Of a DNA stretch of 19,305 nt, positions 7,786-14,684 are shown one piece after another. The DNA is taken from contig JAYKIL010000016.1 of NCBI GenBank assembly GCA_035284745.1, forward strand, positions 1 through 19,305, given 5' to 3'. How positions within the stretch are numbered: position 1 is the stretch's first letter; every line of letters begins with the position of its first letter. The notes under the pieces were generated by a model. It saw only the letters and a program-made list of their open reading frames with translations, was not told where the DNA came from and did not search any database. Origin of the DNA: JAYKJB01 sp035284745 [NCBI: Candidatus Sericytochromatia bacterium]. GTDB lineage: Bacteria > Cyanobacteriota > Sericytochromatia > S15B-MN24. The position numbers were made by a program, and so were the translations under genes.

Positions 7786-8616
7786 ATGTTCGATTATTTG
7801 GTCAACGGCGTAATGATGCCCGTTTTGGTGAAGTTTCATGACATCTCTGGCAGCTATGGTTTTGCCATAATTATGCTCACCGTGCTGGTGAGGTTGCTAA
7901 TTTTTCCCTTGTCGGCGAAGCAGTATCGCAGCATGAAAGAAATGCAAGAACTGCAGCCCATGCTGAAACAAATTCAAGCCAAATACAAAGACAACCCACA
8001 AGAACTCAATCAGGCCATGATGGCCTTTTATCAGGAGCATAAAGTGAATCCCTTTGGGGGTTGCTTACCGCTGTTGATACAAATGCCTTTTTTGATTGCG
8101 CTCTACAGTGTTTTGATTTCCGAGTCGTTTGCTCAGCGCGTGGGACATCAGGGTTGGTTATTCATTCATGACTTGACGCGCGTTGGGTTTTATCCGCTGT
8201 GGCATCCCCCCTTAGATCCTTATGTAGGGTTTTTTCACTACCTGACCGAAGGGGCTTTGTATTGGGACAACGTAGGGATGATTGCCCTTTTTGGAATTAC
8301 GACCTACGTCACCCAGTTGATGATGATGACCGATCCCAATGATCCGATGCAGCGTCAAATGCTGAATACGATGCCTCTGGTCATCACCGTCATGTTTTTG
8401 CTCATTCCGCTGCCGGCTGGCGTTTTGTTGTACACCGTATTTTCTAACTTCTTCACGATGGGACAATACCTGGTGTTGAAGAATAGATACGGTGTTGCGA
8501 AACCGGCAGGTGCGGTGGCCTCGGCAGCCACGATCGATATTCCCGCAACGCCGGTTAAAGCCAGAGATAGCCACGCGGTCTCTAAGAATAAGGAGAGAAA
8601 GAATGGAATTCACTGA
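7786..8616 (+). CDS. yidC: Membrane protein insertase YidC (short form)
   Basis: YidC/Oxa1/Alb3 insertases place membrane proteins in the bilayer, alone or with SecYEG. The 276-residue product has about five hydrophobic segments. The conserved hydrophilic-groove arginine is R36 in TM1 (LTVLVRLLIFPLSAKQYRSM). A coiled-coil hairpin is followed by the KVNPFGGCLPLLIQMP motif and two C-terminal membrane segments. It has no large periplasmic P1 domain and no lipobox, so it differs from both proteobacterial YidC and the lipoprotein SpoIIIJ type. The N-terminus is short, starting just before TM1. The C-terminal tail is basic (KARDSHAVSKNKERKNGIH). Its last 14 nt overlap khpB, which implies translational coupling. 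Confidence 0.96.
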   Translation: MFDYLVNGVMMPVLVKFHDISGSYGFAIIMLTVLVRLLIFPLSAKQYRSMKEMQELQPMLKQIQAKYKDNPQELNQAMMAFYQEHKVNPFGGCLPLLIQMPFLIALYSVLISESFAQRVGHQGWLFIHDLTRVGFYPLWHPPLDPYVGFFHYLTEGALYWDNVGMIALFGITTYVTQLMMMTDPNDPMQRQMLNTMPLVITVMFLLIPLPAGVLLYTVFSNFFTMGQYLVLKNRYGVAKPAGAVASAATIDIPATPVKARDSHAVSKNKERKNGIH

Positions 8617-9202
8617 AGAAGCGGTTGAAGTGTCTCAAGAAACCATTCTTGACGCCGCGCTTGATTTTTTGGCCGAATTGGTTGGCGCGATGGATCTCGC
8701 CGCTGACATTGCGATTGTGAGTGAGACAGACGAGCAGATCACCATCCGGATCGATTCTGATGAAGATGCGGGGGTTCTGATTGGACGCAAAGGCCAAACG
8801 TTACAATCCGTCCAATATCTACTGAACGTTCTTTTCGGCACACGGCTTGACCGTCGTATAAATGTTGATGTGGGAGATTATCGGGCGCGGCACGAAGAAA
8901 AATTGCTGGAAGACGCCCATGCCGCGGCTGAGCGGGTTTTGGAAAGCGGCAAACGGTTCGCCTTGGAACCCATGACCCCTGCGGATCGCCGGACGGTGCA
9001 CCACCTGATTTCTGAGCAATATCCTGATCTCCAAACGTATTCTACAGGCGAAGAACCGACACGCCGTATTGTCATTGAGCCCAAGGGGGCTACGGGTCCT
9101 CGCCCAGGAGAGATTGGTCGCTGGGGAGGCGGACGCAGCCGCGATCCTCGAAATTTCGATGGGCGCCGGGGCGGTGCCTACCATTCACGCCGTCCGCGAT
9201 AA
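8603..9202 (+). CDS. khpB: RNA-binding protein KhpB/Jag family (KH-R3H), lacking the Jag-N domain
   Basis: KhpB (Jag, EloR) proteins bind RNA and, in Gram-positive bacteria, influence cell elongation. The 199-residue product has a type II KH domain with the GVLIGRKGQTLQSVQYLLN loop (57-75). An R3H segment follows, with RRTVHHLI at 129-136. It ends in a Gly/Arg-rich tail (GGGRSR to RRPR). The extra N-terminal Jag-N domain common in Firmicutes is absent; the protein begins almost directly with the KH domain. Start ATG 8603 has a strong site, AAGGAG, with its GGAG 7 nt upstream, and overlaps the yidC end. A longer frame from 8492 is only the yidC shadow. It is the last gene before a strong palindromic terminator. 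Confidence 0.94.
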   Translation: MEFTEEAVEVSQETILDAALDFLAELVGAMDLAADIAIVSETDEQITIRIDSDEDAGVLIGRKGQTLQSVQYLLNVLFGTRLDRRINVDVGDYRARHEEKLLEDAHAAAERVLESGKRFALEPMTPADRRTVHHLISEQYPDLQTYSTGEEPTRRIVIEPKGATGPRPGEIGRWGGGRSRDPRNFDGRRGGAYHSRRPR

Positions 9203-9222
9203 ACACCACAATGTACGGCAAA

Positions 9223-9248
9223 CGACCCCTGCCTTAAGGCAGGGGTCG
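9223..9248 (+). terminator. Perfect 26-bp palindrome, terminator of the rpmH-khpB operon
   Basis: CGACCCCTGCCTT (9223-9235) is followed immediately by its exact reverse complement (9236-9248), a 13-bp GC-rich palindrome with no unpaired loop bases. It lies 20 nt after the khpB stop. The plus-strand flank CGCGCTTTATATA is only weakly T-rich, so termination may be partial. It could also act on the minus strand, where GTTTG follows. Confidence 0.75.
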
Positions 9249-9261
9249 CGCTTTATATACA

Positions 9262-9308
9262 CGTGCGATGGCACGAAAACTCATTGAGGGGAAAAGAACC
9301 CCGTTTTT
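9262..9308. terminator. Two short hairpins between khpB and the downstream convergent gene
   Basis: CGTGC-GATG-GCACG (9262-9275) is a 5-bp perfect hairpin. GGGG (9288-9291) and CCCC (9299-9302) form a 4-bp stem followed by GTTTTT on the plus strand. Together with the stronger palindrome at 9223 they separate two converging transcripts. The individual stems are short. Confidence 0.4.
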
Positions 9309-9316
9309 GATTCTAT

Positions 9317-10201
9317 TTACTGGGCGATGATGCGGTTCGCGAGCGCTTTCAAGGTTTGTCCTACGCCCTGGGTGGACTCCAAAACCTCCCGGTGCATCGC
9401 TTTGTAGGCTTGATCGTGTCGCGACCAAGCATTCTGCCAACGGGTGGTCAAACCTCCTTGCGCAACGAATGTCCGTGCCTTTTGTCCGGCCCTGTAGGTG
9501 GCCTCGGTGGCTCTGCGGGTGGCCCGGCCTGCTTCGTAGGCTGCTGTTCCTAAGAGCGTGATGTCCGCCGCCAGGACTCGAATGGCCTCGGGTGTTTTGG
9601 ACGGCGGGGCAGATACCTTGACCGGGGGCTTGGTTGCGATGGGTTTTGTGGCAATCGGTTTGGCCACTGGCGGGGTGATTGGCTTTACGGCAGGCCCCGT
9701 TTTGCCCACGGCTTCTTTTACTTTGCGGGTGACGCGTCCGGCTGCTGCGGCCTTGCCCAGTTGGGCCCGGGTGGCAGGGCGCAGGCCGTTGGTTAGGGCG
9801 GTGACAAGGTCGGCGCTGACTTTTTGATCCGCGAGCAGGGCGCTGATGTGGGCATTTGCAAGCTTAAGCGCTTCTGTTTGCTTGAGGCCTTTTTTCAGAC
9901 CTTGTTGAAAAACTAAGTCACCCGCAGTGAGGGCTTTTTGAGTGGCTACGGTGGAGAGACCGGCAGCCTTGGCTAGGGCCGCTGCTTTTTTGGTGAGTAC
10001 TGGAGGGGCCATCAGCGCTTTGGATGCAGCTTGTGTGACTGCGCGTTGAGTGGTTTTTTTGACGCTCTGCGTTGCAATGGAATCTGCTACAACCTTTATG
10101 GCCGTCTCGCCACCTTTTTTGACGGCTTGGCTGGTAGAGCGTTGTGCTTTTTGCGTCAGGGCCTGGCTGACTACAGCACTGGCTTTTCGAGCGATCGTCA
10201 T
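9317..10201 (-). CDS. Hypothetical Lys/Ala-rich protein with W-x3-WSRHD motif
   Basis: I do not recognise this 294-residue protein. ATG 10201 is preferred because TAAGGAG lies 10 nt upstream; a GTG at 10231 would add 10 residues without a site. The N-terminal half is rich in Ala, Lys, Thr and Gln (VVSQALTQKAQRSTSQAVKK), predicted helical and basic. A Pro/Lys linker (PIATKPIATKPPVK) follows at about 190-210. The C-terminal part contains AAYEAGRATRRATEATYRAG and RWQNAWSRHDQAYKAMHRE. No signal peptide or membrane segment is evident. The composition recalls histone-H1-like or nucleoid proteins, but that is analogy only. The C-terminal motif recurs in the plus-strand gene at 12292-12879. It lies downstream of the two minus-strand genes at 10344-11958, separated by 142 nt. 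Confidence 0.85.
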   Translation of the reverse strand: MTIARKASAVVSQALTQKAQRSTSQAVKKGGETAIKVVADSIATQSVKKTTQRAVTQAASKALMAPPVLTKKAAALAKAAGLSTVATQKALTAGDLVFQQGLKKGLKQTEALKLANAHISALLADQKVSADLVTALTNGLRPATRAQLGKAAAAGRVTRKVKEAVGKTGPAVKPITPPVAKPIATKPIATKPPVKVSAPPSKTPEAIRVLAADITLLGTAAYEAGRATRRATEATYRAGQKARTFVAQGGLTTRWQNAWSRHDQAYKAMHREVLESTQGVGQTLKALANRIIAQ

Positions 10202-10343
10202 TGATATAGTACTCCTTACACACCGACACACACAGGTCGTTCACCGTTGACCTGCACTGGTTATCAATGGCAAGGGTTCCGCCCGGGTTCCCATTGTGTG
10301 GGTTAAACGTTGTAATTACGTTAAGATGCTGTAATTAATAGAT
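10202..10343. other. Intergenic region with an 8-bp direct repeat
   Basis: This is the leader of the minus-strand gene at 9317-10201. TGTAATTA occurs twice (10311-10318 and 10330-10337) with a 19-bp period, about two helical turns, so it could be a regulator site. GGGTTCC is also repeated (10274-10280, 10285-10291) around GCCC. No clear promoter or terminator is seen. Confidence 0.4.
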
Positions 10344-10976
10344 TTATGGGGCCCCGATACCAGACGGGTCCAGTTTCAGATCGCTTGGATCGTCACCATT
10401 CCAAGGATATCCATTCCGCTGATTCGAACCATTGTGATTTTTTGTTTGCCCAGGCTGATCTCGGAGCCTTGTATTCTCGGCATCGCCGGCCACAAACAGG
10501 CTGTAAACGGCGCCTGAGATGACACCAAAAAAGGCCGCTTCAAGAACCCACTGCAGCCCGTCCCACCCGCTGGGTGTTTTAGGCCGTGGAAGAAAAAACC
10601 AGCTGGCAAAGGCCGAACCGAACGTGACCGGGTAAGTGAGAAGGCCAAGCCCGATGCCGCGAACCGGATCCCCCGCATAGATGTGCCCAGCTCCCACGGC
10701 GACCGGAAGGCCAAAGACCCCCCCAAAGGTTGCGATCGCGGGGTGGATAGTGGCCCCTAAGCCGATTGCCACGGGCAGGACGAAATAGGTGCTGCCCAAG
10801 GTGATGAGGCCAGCGTGGATTGAGGGCCCGGGGGTCTCTTCTTCGCTTCTATCCGCCGGCACAGCATGATTGTTTTTTGTCAGAACCGGGGTGTTTCCGG
10901 CAAAAACAGGCTGGGCGAGCATCGCGCACAAAAGGAGCGCCGAGCCAACTGTGCGCAATGGATGCACGGATACCAC
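10344..10976 (-). CDS. Hypothetical exported/membrane protein
   Basis: I do not recognise this protein. The reading frame is open from 11252, but its first part is the shadow of the preceding gene. I start at GTG 10976, giving 210 residues beginning with the KK-R...hydrophobic...A signal-like segment (VVSVHPLRTVGSALLLCAML, cleavage near QPVFA). An ATG at 11057, overlapping the previous gene by 29 nt, is an alternative. After the signal come a polar stretch (RSEEETPGP), hydrophobic Gly-rich segments (LPVAIGLGATIHPAIATFGG, GLGLLTYPVTFGSAFASWFF) and a final membrane segment (AAFFGVISGAVYSLFVAG), then a polar Asn/Asp-rich tail. GAGHIYAGDPVRGIGLG resembles the GxGxxYxGxxxxG element of small bacterial TM proteins. 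It probably shares a transcript with the peptidase-like gene upstream. Confidence 0.7.
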   Translation of the reverse strand: MVSVHPLRTVGSALLLCAMLAQPVFAGNTPVLTKNNHAVPADRSEEETPGPSIHAGLITLGSTYFVLPVAIGLGATIHPAIATFGGVFGLPVAVGAGHIYAGDPVRGIGLGLLTYPVTFGSAFASWFFLPRPKTPSGWDGLQWVLEAAFFGVISGAVYSLFVAGDAENTRLRDQPGQTKNHNGSNQRNGYPWNGDDPSDLKLDPSGIGAP

Positions 10977-11028
10977 TTTCTTAAGGAGACGAATGGGCCG
11001 AGCGCCAAATGCCTGTAGATGACAGTTT

Positions 11029-11958
11029 TCAGGCGGGAACGTAGACGCCCAGCACATAATTGTTGCCTGGTGGAAAATTACCGGCACCACCGTATCCCAT
11101 TTCGCCGCCGTTGGCAAACCAGCCTTTGCCGGTTGCCACCGCAATATCACCGGCGGTGGGATGGGCTGTGCCGGGGGTTCCTGCCCGCACGACCACGATG
11201 GCACCGGGTGGGGCGTCATATGGGTTGTCGATGTCCAAGCGTTTGAGCCCATACTTGCCGGGGTCGGGATTCACGAGTTCAGAAAAATTACGGGCTTCCA
11301 TACCCGATAAGCGGGCGTCCGGGAAGTTACCATATCGCACCCCTGAATATTCCAACCAATCCGCCACATGTTTGTAGCACATCCCGTCAGGCCCTTTGCC
11401 TTGGGAGCGCTGAACGGCCAATTGGGCTAAACTGGCCATTTGTGCTTCTTGTGAGTCACCCAGAGGGATGTTTGGGTTGTAGGTTTGACCGGGTTCAGGC
11501 TTGGGGCGCCAGGCTCTTTCTGCAACCCCTTGGGACATCATCGTCGTAAAGGTGTTGCGCTGTGCTTCGGGGACGAGTGCGGCAATGGCTTCTTTTTGAA
11601 ACGCTGGCATGTTCGCCATTTGATCTGGTGTGATGGCCCGGCCATTCGATGCCCACACAGGCACGCCGGACGGGTCTAATTTATAAAGCCGGCCTTGGGC
11701 GTCCGGCTTATGGCCGAAATTTAATTCCACCTTTGAGTCAGGTCCGCCCCAGGTCTTTCCCGTGTCGGGCGCGGGTCGGTTTGCCTCGAGGGTGATCGCC
11801 GTTGCAGGGCCTTGTGGTTTTAATCCGACTTGATCGGTGTTATTGGCTTGGGCTGTTGAGACAGGCGGCGCATGGGGCACATCAATCGGGGGGGTTCCCG
11901 TTGGCAAAGGGGGCAAGGAATTTAGGCCAAGTTGTGTGTTGTTGGTGGGGTTCACCAT
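11029..11958 (-). CDS. Putative papain-fold (CHAP/NlpC-P60-like) cysteine peptidase or amidase
   Basis: The start is ATG 11958, with AGGAGG 9 nt upstream; a TTG 47 codons earlier has no such support. The 309-residue protein opens with a Pro/Asn/Thr-rich tail (about 1-70) and has no signal peptide. A middle region (about 80-160) is unassigned. The C-terminal part looks like a papain-fold hydrolase: DGMCYKHVADWLEYSG with candidate nucleophile C194, then PPGAIVVVRAG and HPTAGDIAVATGKGWFANGG with candidate H266 and N283. The pattern of small residue, GxIVV, H, GDIAVA is typical of CHAP and NlpC/P60 domains, which usually cut peptidoglycan. This is motif reading, not a family match. The lack of a signal suggests non-classical export, a cytoplasmic role or an effector. 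The membrane protein gene follows directly. Confidence 0.8.
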   Translation of the reverse strand: MVNPTNNTQLGLNSLPPLPTGTPPIDVPHAPPVSTAQANNTDQVGLKPQGPATAITLEANRPAPDTGKTWGGPDSKVELNFGHKPDAQGRLYKLDPSGVPVWASNGRAITPDQMANMPAFQKEAIAALVPEAQRNTFTTMMSQGVAERAWRPKPEPGQTYNPNIPLGDSQEAQMASLAQLAVQRSQGKGPDGMCYKHVADWLEYSGVRYGNFPDARLSGMEARNFSELVNPDPGKYGLKRLDIDNPYDAPPGAIVVVRAGTPGTAHPTAGDIAVATGKGWFANGGEMGYGGAGNFPPGNNYVLGVYVPA

Positions 11959-12291
11959 GATGCGGATCCTCCTGCTCGGTACGTTGTTAGCATACCCATT
12001 CCTTGGGTTCTCGCGGGCGGGGTTGGCCTGATTGGCGTTCGCCCATTTAGAAACCTGCGAGAGGCATATGATTCCGTTCAGTTCCGCGGCAGTTCCCAAT
12101 GGGCTTGAGCAAGCTTATTTTTTGTTTAAGCCAGTGCTGGTGCCGCTTTCAACCGGTTAAATAAACCCAAATTATCATCCTGGCTTAAGAAGAAATTAAT
12201 AAAAAAACGTGTGTCTTGAAACTCTCAGGGAACTCGGGGTTGCGATAGCTTAGGTATCCCGGAAAAGTGTGTGTCCCGGAGGTTGTCTGCA
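11959..12291. other. 333-bp divergent intergenic region
   Basis: This region separates the minus-strand peptidase-like gene from the plus-strand gene at 12292 and must hold promoters for both, but I cannot pick convincing ones. It contains a 9-bp inverted repeat (12126-12134 and 12180-12188), a palindrome AACCGGTT (12151-12158), an A-rich run (12201-12207) and a possible 6-bp hairpin in the plus-strand leader (CGGGGT 12235-12240 with ATCCCG 12256-12261, including one G-U pair). TCCCGGA occurs twice (12257-12263, 12274-12280). No cobalamin-riboswitch core is recognisable. Confidence 0.6.
12126..12188. repeat. 9-bp inverted repeat in the divergent region
   Basis: TTAAGCCAG (12126-12134) and CTGGCTTAA (12180-12188) are exact reverse complements separated by 45 bp. 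Their position between divergent genes suggests a possible operator, though a repeat this short can arise by chance. Confidence 0.4.
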
Positions 12292-12879
12292 ATGGGTATC
12301 AGTGCAAAAATTGTTTCCCACGGTCAAAAAAGTTTGCGCCAGGTAGTGACCCAAGCATCTGGTTCACAAGCCACTGCGGCGGTGGTGCGCAAGGCGCCTT
12401 TGATGCTCCCTCCGGCGGCTTCTGTTCGCGAGGTGGGCCGAGGGGTTCGCTGGTTGGATCAGGGGTGGACACGTCATGAAAATATGATGCGTCGTCTTGC
12501 GCCTGCTGCTCAAAAAATTGGAGATGAGGCGGGTGTTTCGGCCGCGGGGTCCGCGTTGCAAAAGTTTCATCAACGGAACATTGCGCGACACAATGCTGCG
12601 GTAATGCAGGCGGGAAGGCGCCTCGAGACTTTTTCGAATGGCCCGATTGTGCGTGCGGCGAGTCGTGATCTTGGTCGAACGGCCCGAGCGTTGGACGGGC
12701 CTGTGAAGGCGACCGGGGGCGTGTTAGAGTTCATCTATTATTTTATGCCGTTTCGCCCCGTCTTTGATCGCCTATCCATTTTGAATAACATTGAAGACGT
12801 GTGGGAGCTTTTGAAAAAGGATCCAAACAGCGTGCGTCGCTGGGTGCGTGATCTCGGCCAAAAGTTGCCCACTTTTTAG
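12292..12879 (+). CDS. Hypothetical protein, possible relative of the gene at 9317-10201
   Basis: I do not recognise this 195-residue protein. ATG 12292 has a strong GGAGG (12278-12282) 9 nt upstream; the GTG at 12271 adds seven residues and lies before that site. The sequence is basic and helical (GQKSLRQVVTQASGSQATAA), then RWLDQGWTRHENMMRRLAP, a further RHNAAVMQAGRRLETF, and a hydrophobic aromatic segment (VLEFIYYFMPFRPVF). It ends in a polar helix (VWELLKKDPNSVRRWVRDLG). There is no signal peptide. The VTQA segment and the W-x4-WTRHE motif recur, slightly changed, in the Lys/Ala-rich protein encoded at 9317-10201. It ends 8 nt before bluB-cobT and so is probably the first gene of that transcript, but nothing in it points to cobalamin. 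Confidence 0.85.
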   Translation: MGISAKIVSHGQKSLRQVVTQASGSQATAAVVRKAPLMLPPAASVREVGRGVRWLDQGWTRHENMMRRLAPAAQKIGDEAGVSAAGSALQKFHQRNIARHNAAVMQAGRRLETFSNGPIVRAASRDLGRTARALDGPVKATGGVLEFIYYFMPFRPVFDRLSILNNIEDVWELLKKDPNSVRRWVRDLGQKLPTF

Positions 12880-12887
12880 GACACTTT

Positions 12888-14684
12888 ATGGCCGACTATA
12901 CTTTTAGTGCGCCCGAAAGAAAGGCTGTGTACAGGGCCATTCGCGAGCGCCGTGACGTGAGGGCTTTTCGGCCAGAGCCCATCCCAGAAGATGTTTTTTG
13001 GCGATTGCTTGAAGCGGCTCACCAGGCTCCCTCGGTGGGCCGGATGCAGCCGTGGAATTTCGTCAGAATTACCGATCCAGCCCTGAAGCAAGGTGTTTAC
13101 AACCATTTTCGCGATATCAATGATCGGGCCGCCACCTTACACGGGGGCGATCGGCAAGCAACTTATCAGGCGTTGAAATTACAGGGCATTTTGGATGCGC
13201 CGCTCAATCTTCTGGTGACCTGTGATCGCACCCGGGGAGGCCCTCATGTTCTGGGGCGCACGACGATGCCGGAGATGGATGCCTACAGTACGTGTCTGGC
13301 GGTTCAGAATTTGTGGCTTGCTGCCCGGGCAGAAGGTCTGGGGGTTGGTTGGATGAGCCTGATGGAGCCAGAGGTTATTCAGGCCTTTTTTGGCCTGCCG
13401 TCTGAGGTGATCCCCATTGCGTACTTGTGTTTGGGATTTCCGGTCGATTTGCCTCCTGATCCGCTGCTGGGGCGGGTGGGTTGGCGTGATGGCTTGGAAC
13501 TGGCAGATTTGATTTTTCAAGATCGATGGGGCGTGACGTGGCAAGGGCCTGAAGGCTACGACGCTTTGGTGGCGAAATCAACACCATCCGTCACGGCGGT
13601 GATGACGCCTCGCCAGGCGGTTCGGCTCGAAGAAAAGGCGCCTTCGCTGTCGGAAACCGCGGCGCAAGATAGTTTACGTGACCGTTTTGCGCGTTTGCCG
13701 ACCCCGCCGGGTGCCTTGGGGGCCCTGGAAAAGTGGTTGATGCGCCTCGCGCAGATTCAAAACTCTGCGCGACCCCGGCTTGAGCGCCCGTGGATTGTTG
13801 TTTTTGCGGGAGACCATGGGATTGCAAAAAGCCGGTTGGTGAGCGCTTACCAACCGGAGGCCACCGCGTTGATGGTCTACAGGTTTCTCAGCGGGGGTGG
13901 TGTGGTGAATTCCTTGGCCCGCGATTCGGGGGCAGGTCTGGTTGTCGCAGATTTGGGCGTTGATCATGACTTTGGTGATGCGACCGCTTTATTTTCTGCC
14001 AAAGTGCGTCGTGGCACCCGGGATATGACGGTTGAGCCGGCGATGACTGACACTGAATTTGAGGCAGCGCGGGCCAGTGGCTACGAACTGATTATGGGGC
14101 TTGAGCAGCCAGATATGCTGCTGTTGGGTGAGCTTGGCATAGGCAATACGACGGCGGCATCGGCCGTATTGGCAGGTTTTTTGGGATTGACACCTGACGA
14201 AGCGACGGGCGCGGGCAGCGGTATTGGACCGGCAGGGCTCACACGCAAGCAAATGGCGATTGGAGATGCGTTGCGCCTCCACGGTGAGCACGCTTTGGGG
14301 GATGCCAATGAAAGCTTGCGGCGCTTGGGGGGCTATGAAATCGTAGCCTTGGTCGGGGCGATGGAGGCCGCTGCTGTGCGTCAGCTGCCTGTGTTGCTTG
14401 ATGGCTTTATTGTTGGGGTTGCCGCATTGATGGCCGTGAAGCGTAATCCTGCGGTGCAGGCCATTCTGTTGGCCGCGACGCGTTCAGCAGAACCGGCCCA
14501 TGCCCGGGTGCTGATGGAACTTGGTTTGGACGCGATGTTGGATTGGGGGCTGCGCTTAGGCGAGGCCAGTGCGGCGGCTTTGGCCCTCGGGCCCCTGCAA
14601 GCGGGATGTCGCTTGTTGGCAGAAGTGGCAACCTATGAAGAGGCCAATGTCGATGAACCCCTCGCGAGCGGGGGCCGCCTGTGA
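12888..14684 (+). CDS. bluB-cobT: BluB-CobT fusion: DMB synthase / nicotinate-nucleotide-DMB phosphoribosyltransferase
   Basis: Two successive steps of cobalamin lower-ligand synthesis are on one 598-residue chain. Residues 1 to about 215 are BluB, which oxygen-dependently fragments reduced FMN to 5,6-dimethylbenzimidazole. It has RRDVRAFRP (21-29), APSVGRMQPWNF (47-58) and the nitroreductase-fold C-terminal half (SLMEPEVIQAFFGLP). A linker of about 40 residues follows. Residues 255-598 are CobT, which attaches the base to ribose phosphate from nicotinate mononucleotide. It has LPTPPGALGALEKW, AGDHG (307-311), GELGIGNTTAA (414-424) and LRLGEASAA, where E559 matches the catalytic glutamate. 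Both parts keep their key motifs, so both should be active. The ATG lies 8 nt after the upstream gene, with AGGA before it. Its stop overlaps the cobS GTG (GTGA). Confidence 0.96.
   Translation: MADYTFSAPERKAVYRAIRERRDVRAFRPEPIPEDVFWRLLEAAHQAPSVGRMQPWNFVRITDPALKQGVYNHFRDINDRAATLHGGDRQATYQALKLQGILDAPLNLLVTCDRTRGGPHVLGRTTMPEMDAYSTCLAVQNLWLAARAEGLGVGWMSLMEPEVIQAFFGLPSEVIPIAYLCLGFPVDLPPDPLLGRVGWRDGLELADLIFQDRWGVTWQGPEGYDALVAKSTPSVTAVMTPRQAVRLEEKAPSLSETAAQDSLRDRFARLPTPPGALGALEKWLMRLAQIQNSARPRLERPWIVVFAGDHGIAKSRLVSAYQPEATALMVYRFLSGGGVVNSLARDSGAGLVVADLGVDHDFGDATALFSAKVRRGTRDMTVEPAMTDTEFEAARASGYELIMGLEQPDMLLLGELGIGNTTAASAVLAGFLGLTPDEATGAGSGIGPAGLTRKQMAIGDALRLHGEHALGDANESLRRLGGYEIVALVGAMEAAAVRQLPVLLDGFIVGVAALMAVKRNPAVQAILLAATRSAEPAHARVLMELGLDAMLDWGLRLGEASAAALALGPLQAGCRLLAEVATYEEANVDEPLASGGRL

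Noticed and set aside
8492-8602. Longer start for khpB
   Set aside because: The added residues are the frame-shifted yidC end, and the strong AAGGAG site belongs to ATG 8603.
9558-9827. Plus-strand Gly/Ala-rich frame antisense to the Lys/Ala-rich gene
   Set aside because: It is a composition-driven shadow of a GC-rich Ala/Lys/Pro coding region, and lacks a ribosome-binding site.
10977-11252. N-terminal extension of the membrane protein into the peptidase-like gene
   Set aside because: The extension is out of frame with, and fully inside, the upstream gene; the signal-like segment begins only near 10976.
11959-12099. TTG start at 12099 for the peptidase-like protein
   Set aside because: The 47 extra residues look non-coding, while ATG 11958 has a perfect AGGAGG upstream.
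12100-12291. Cobalamin riboswitch upstream of the bluB-cobT transcript
   Set aside because: A GGGAA occurs at about 12228-12232 and a GCCACTG at about 12370, but the connecting core (GGTG..AA..CC and the CCC-rich arm) is absent, and GCCACTG lies inside the coding gene.
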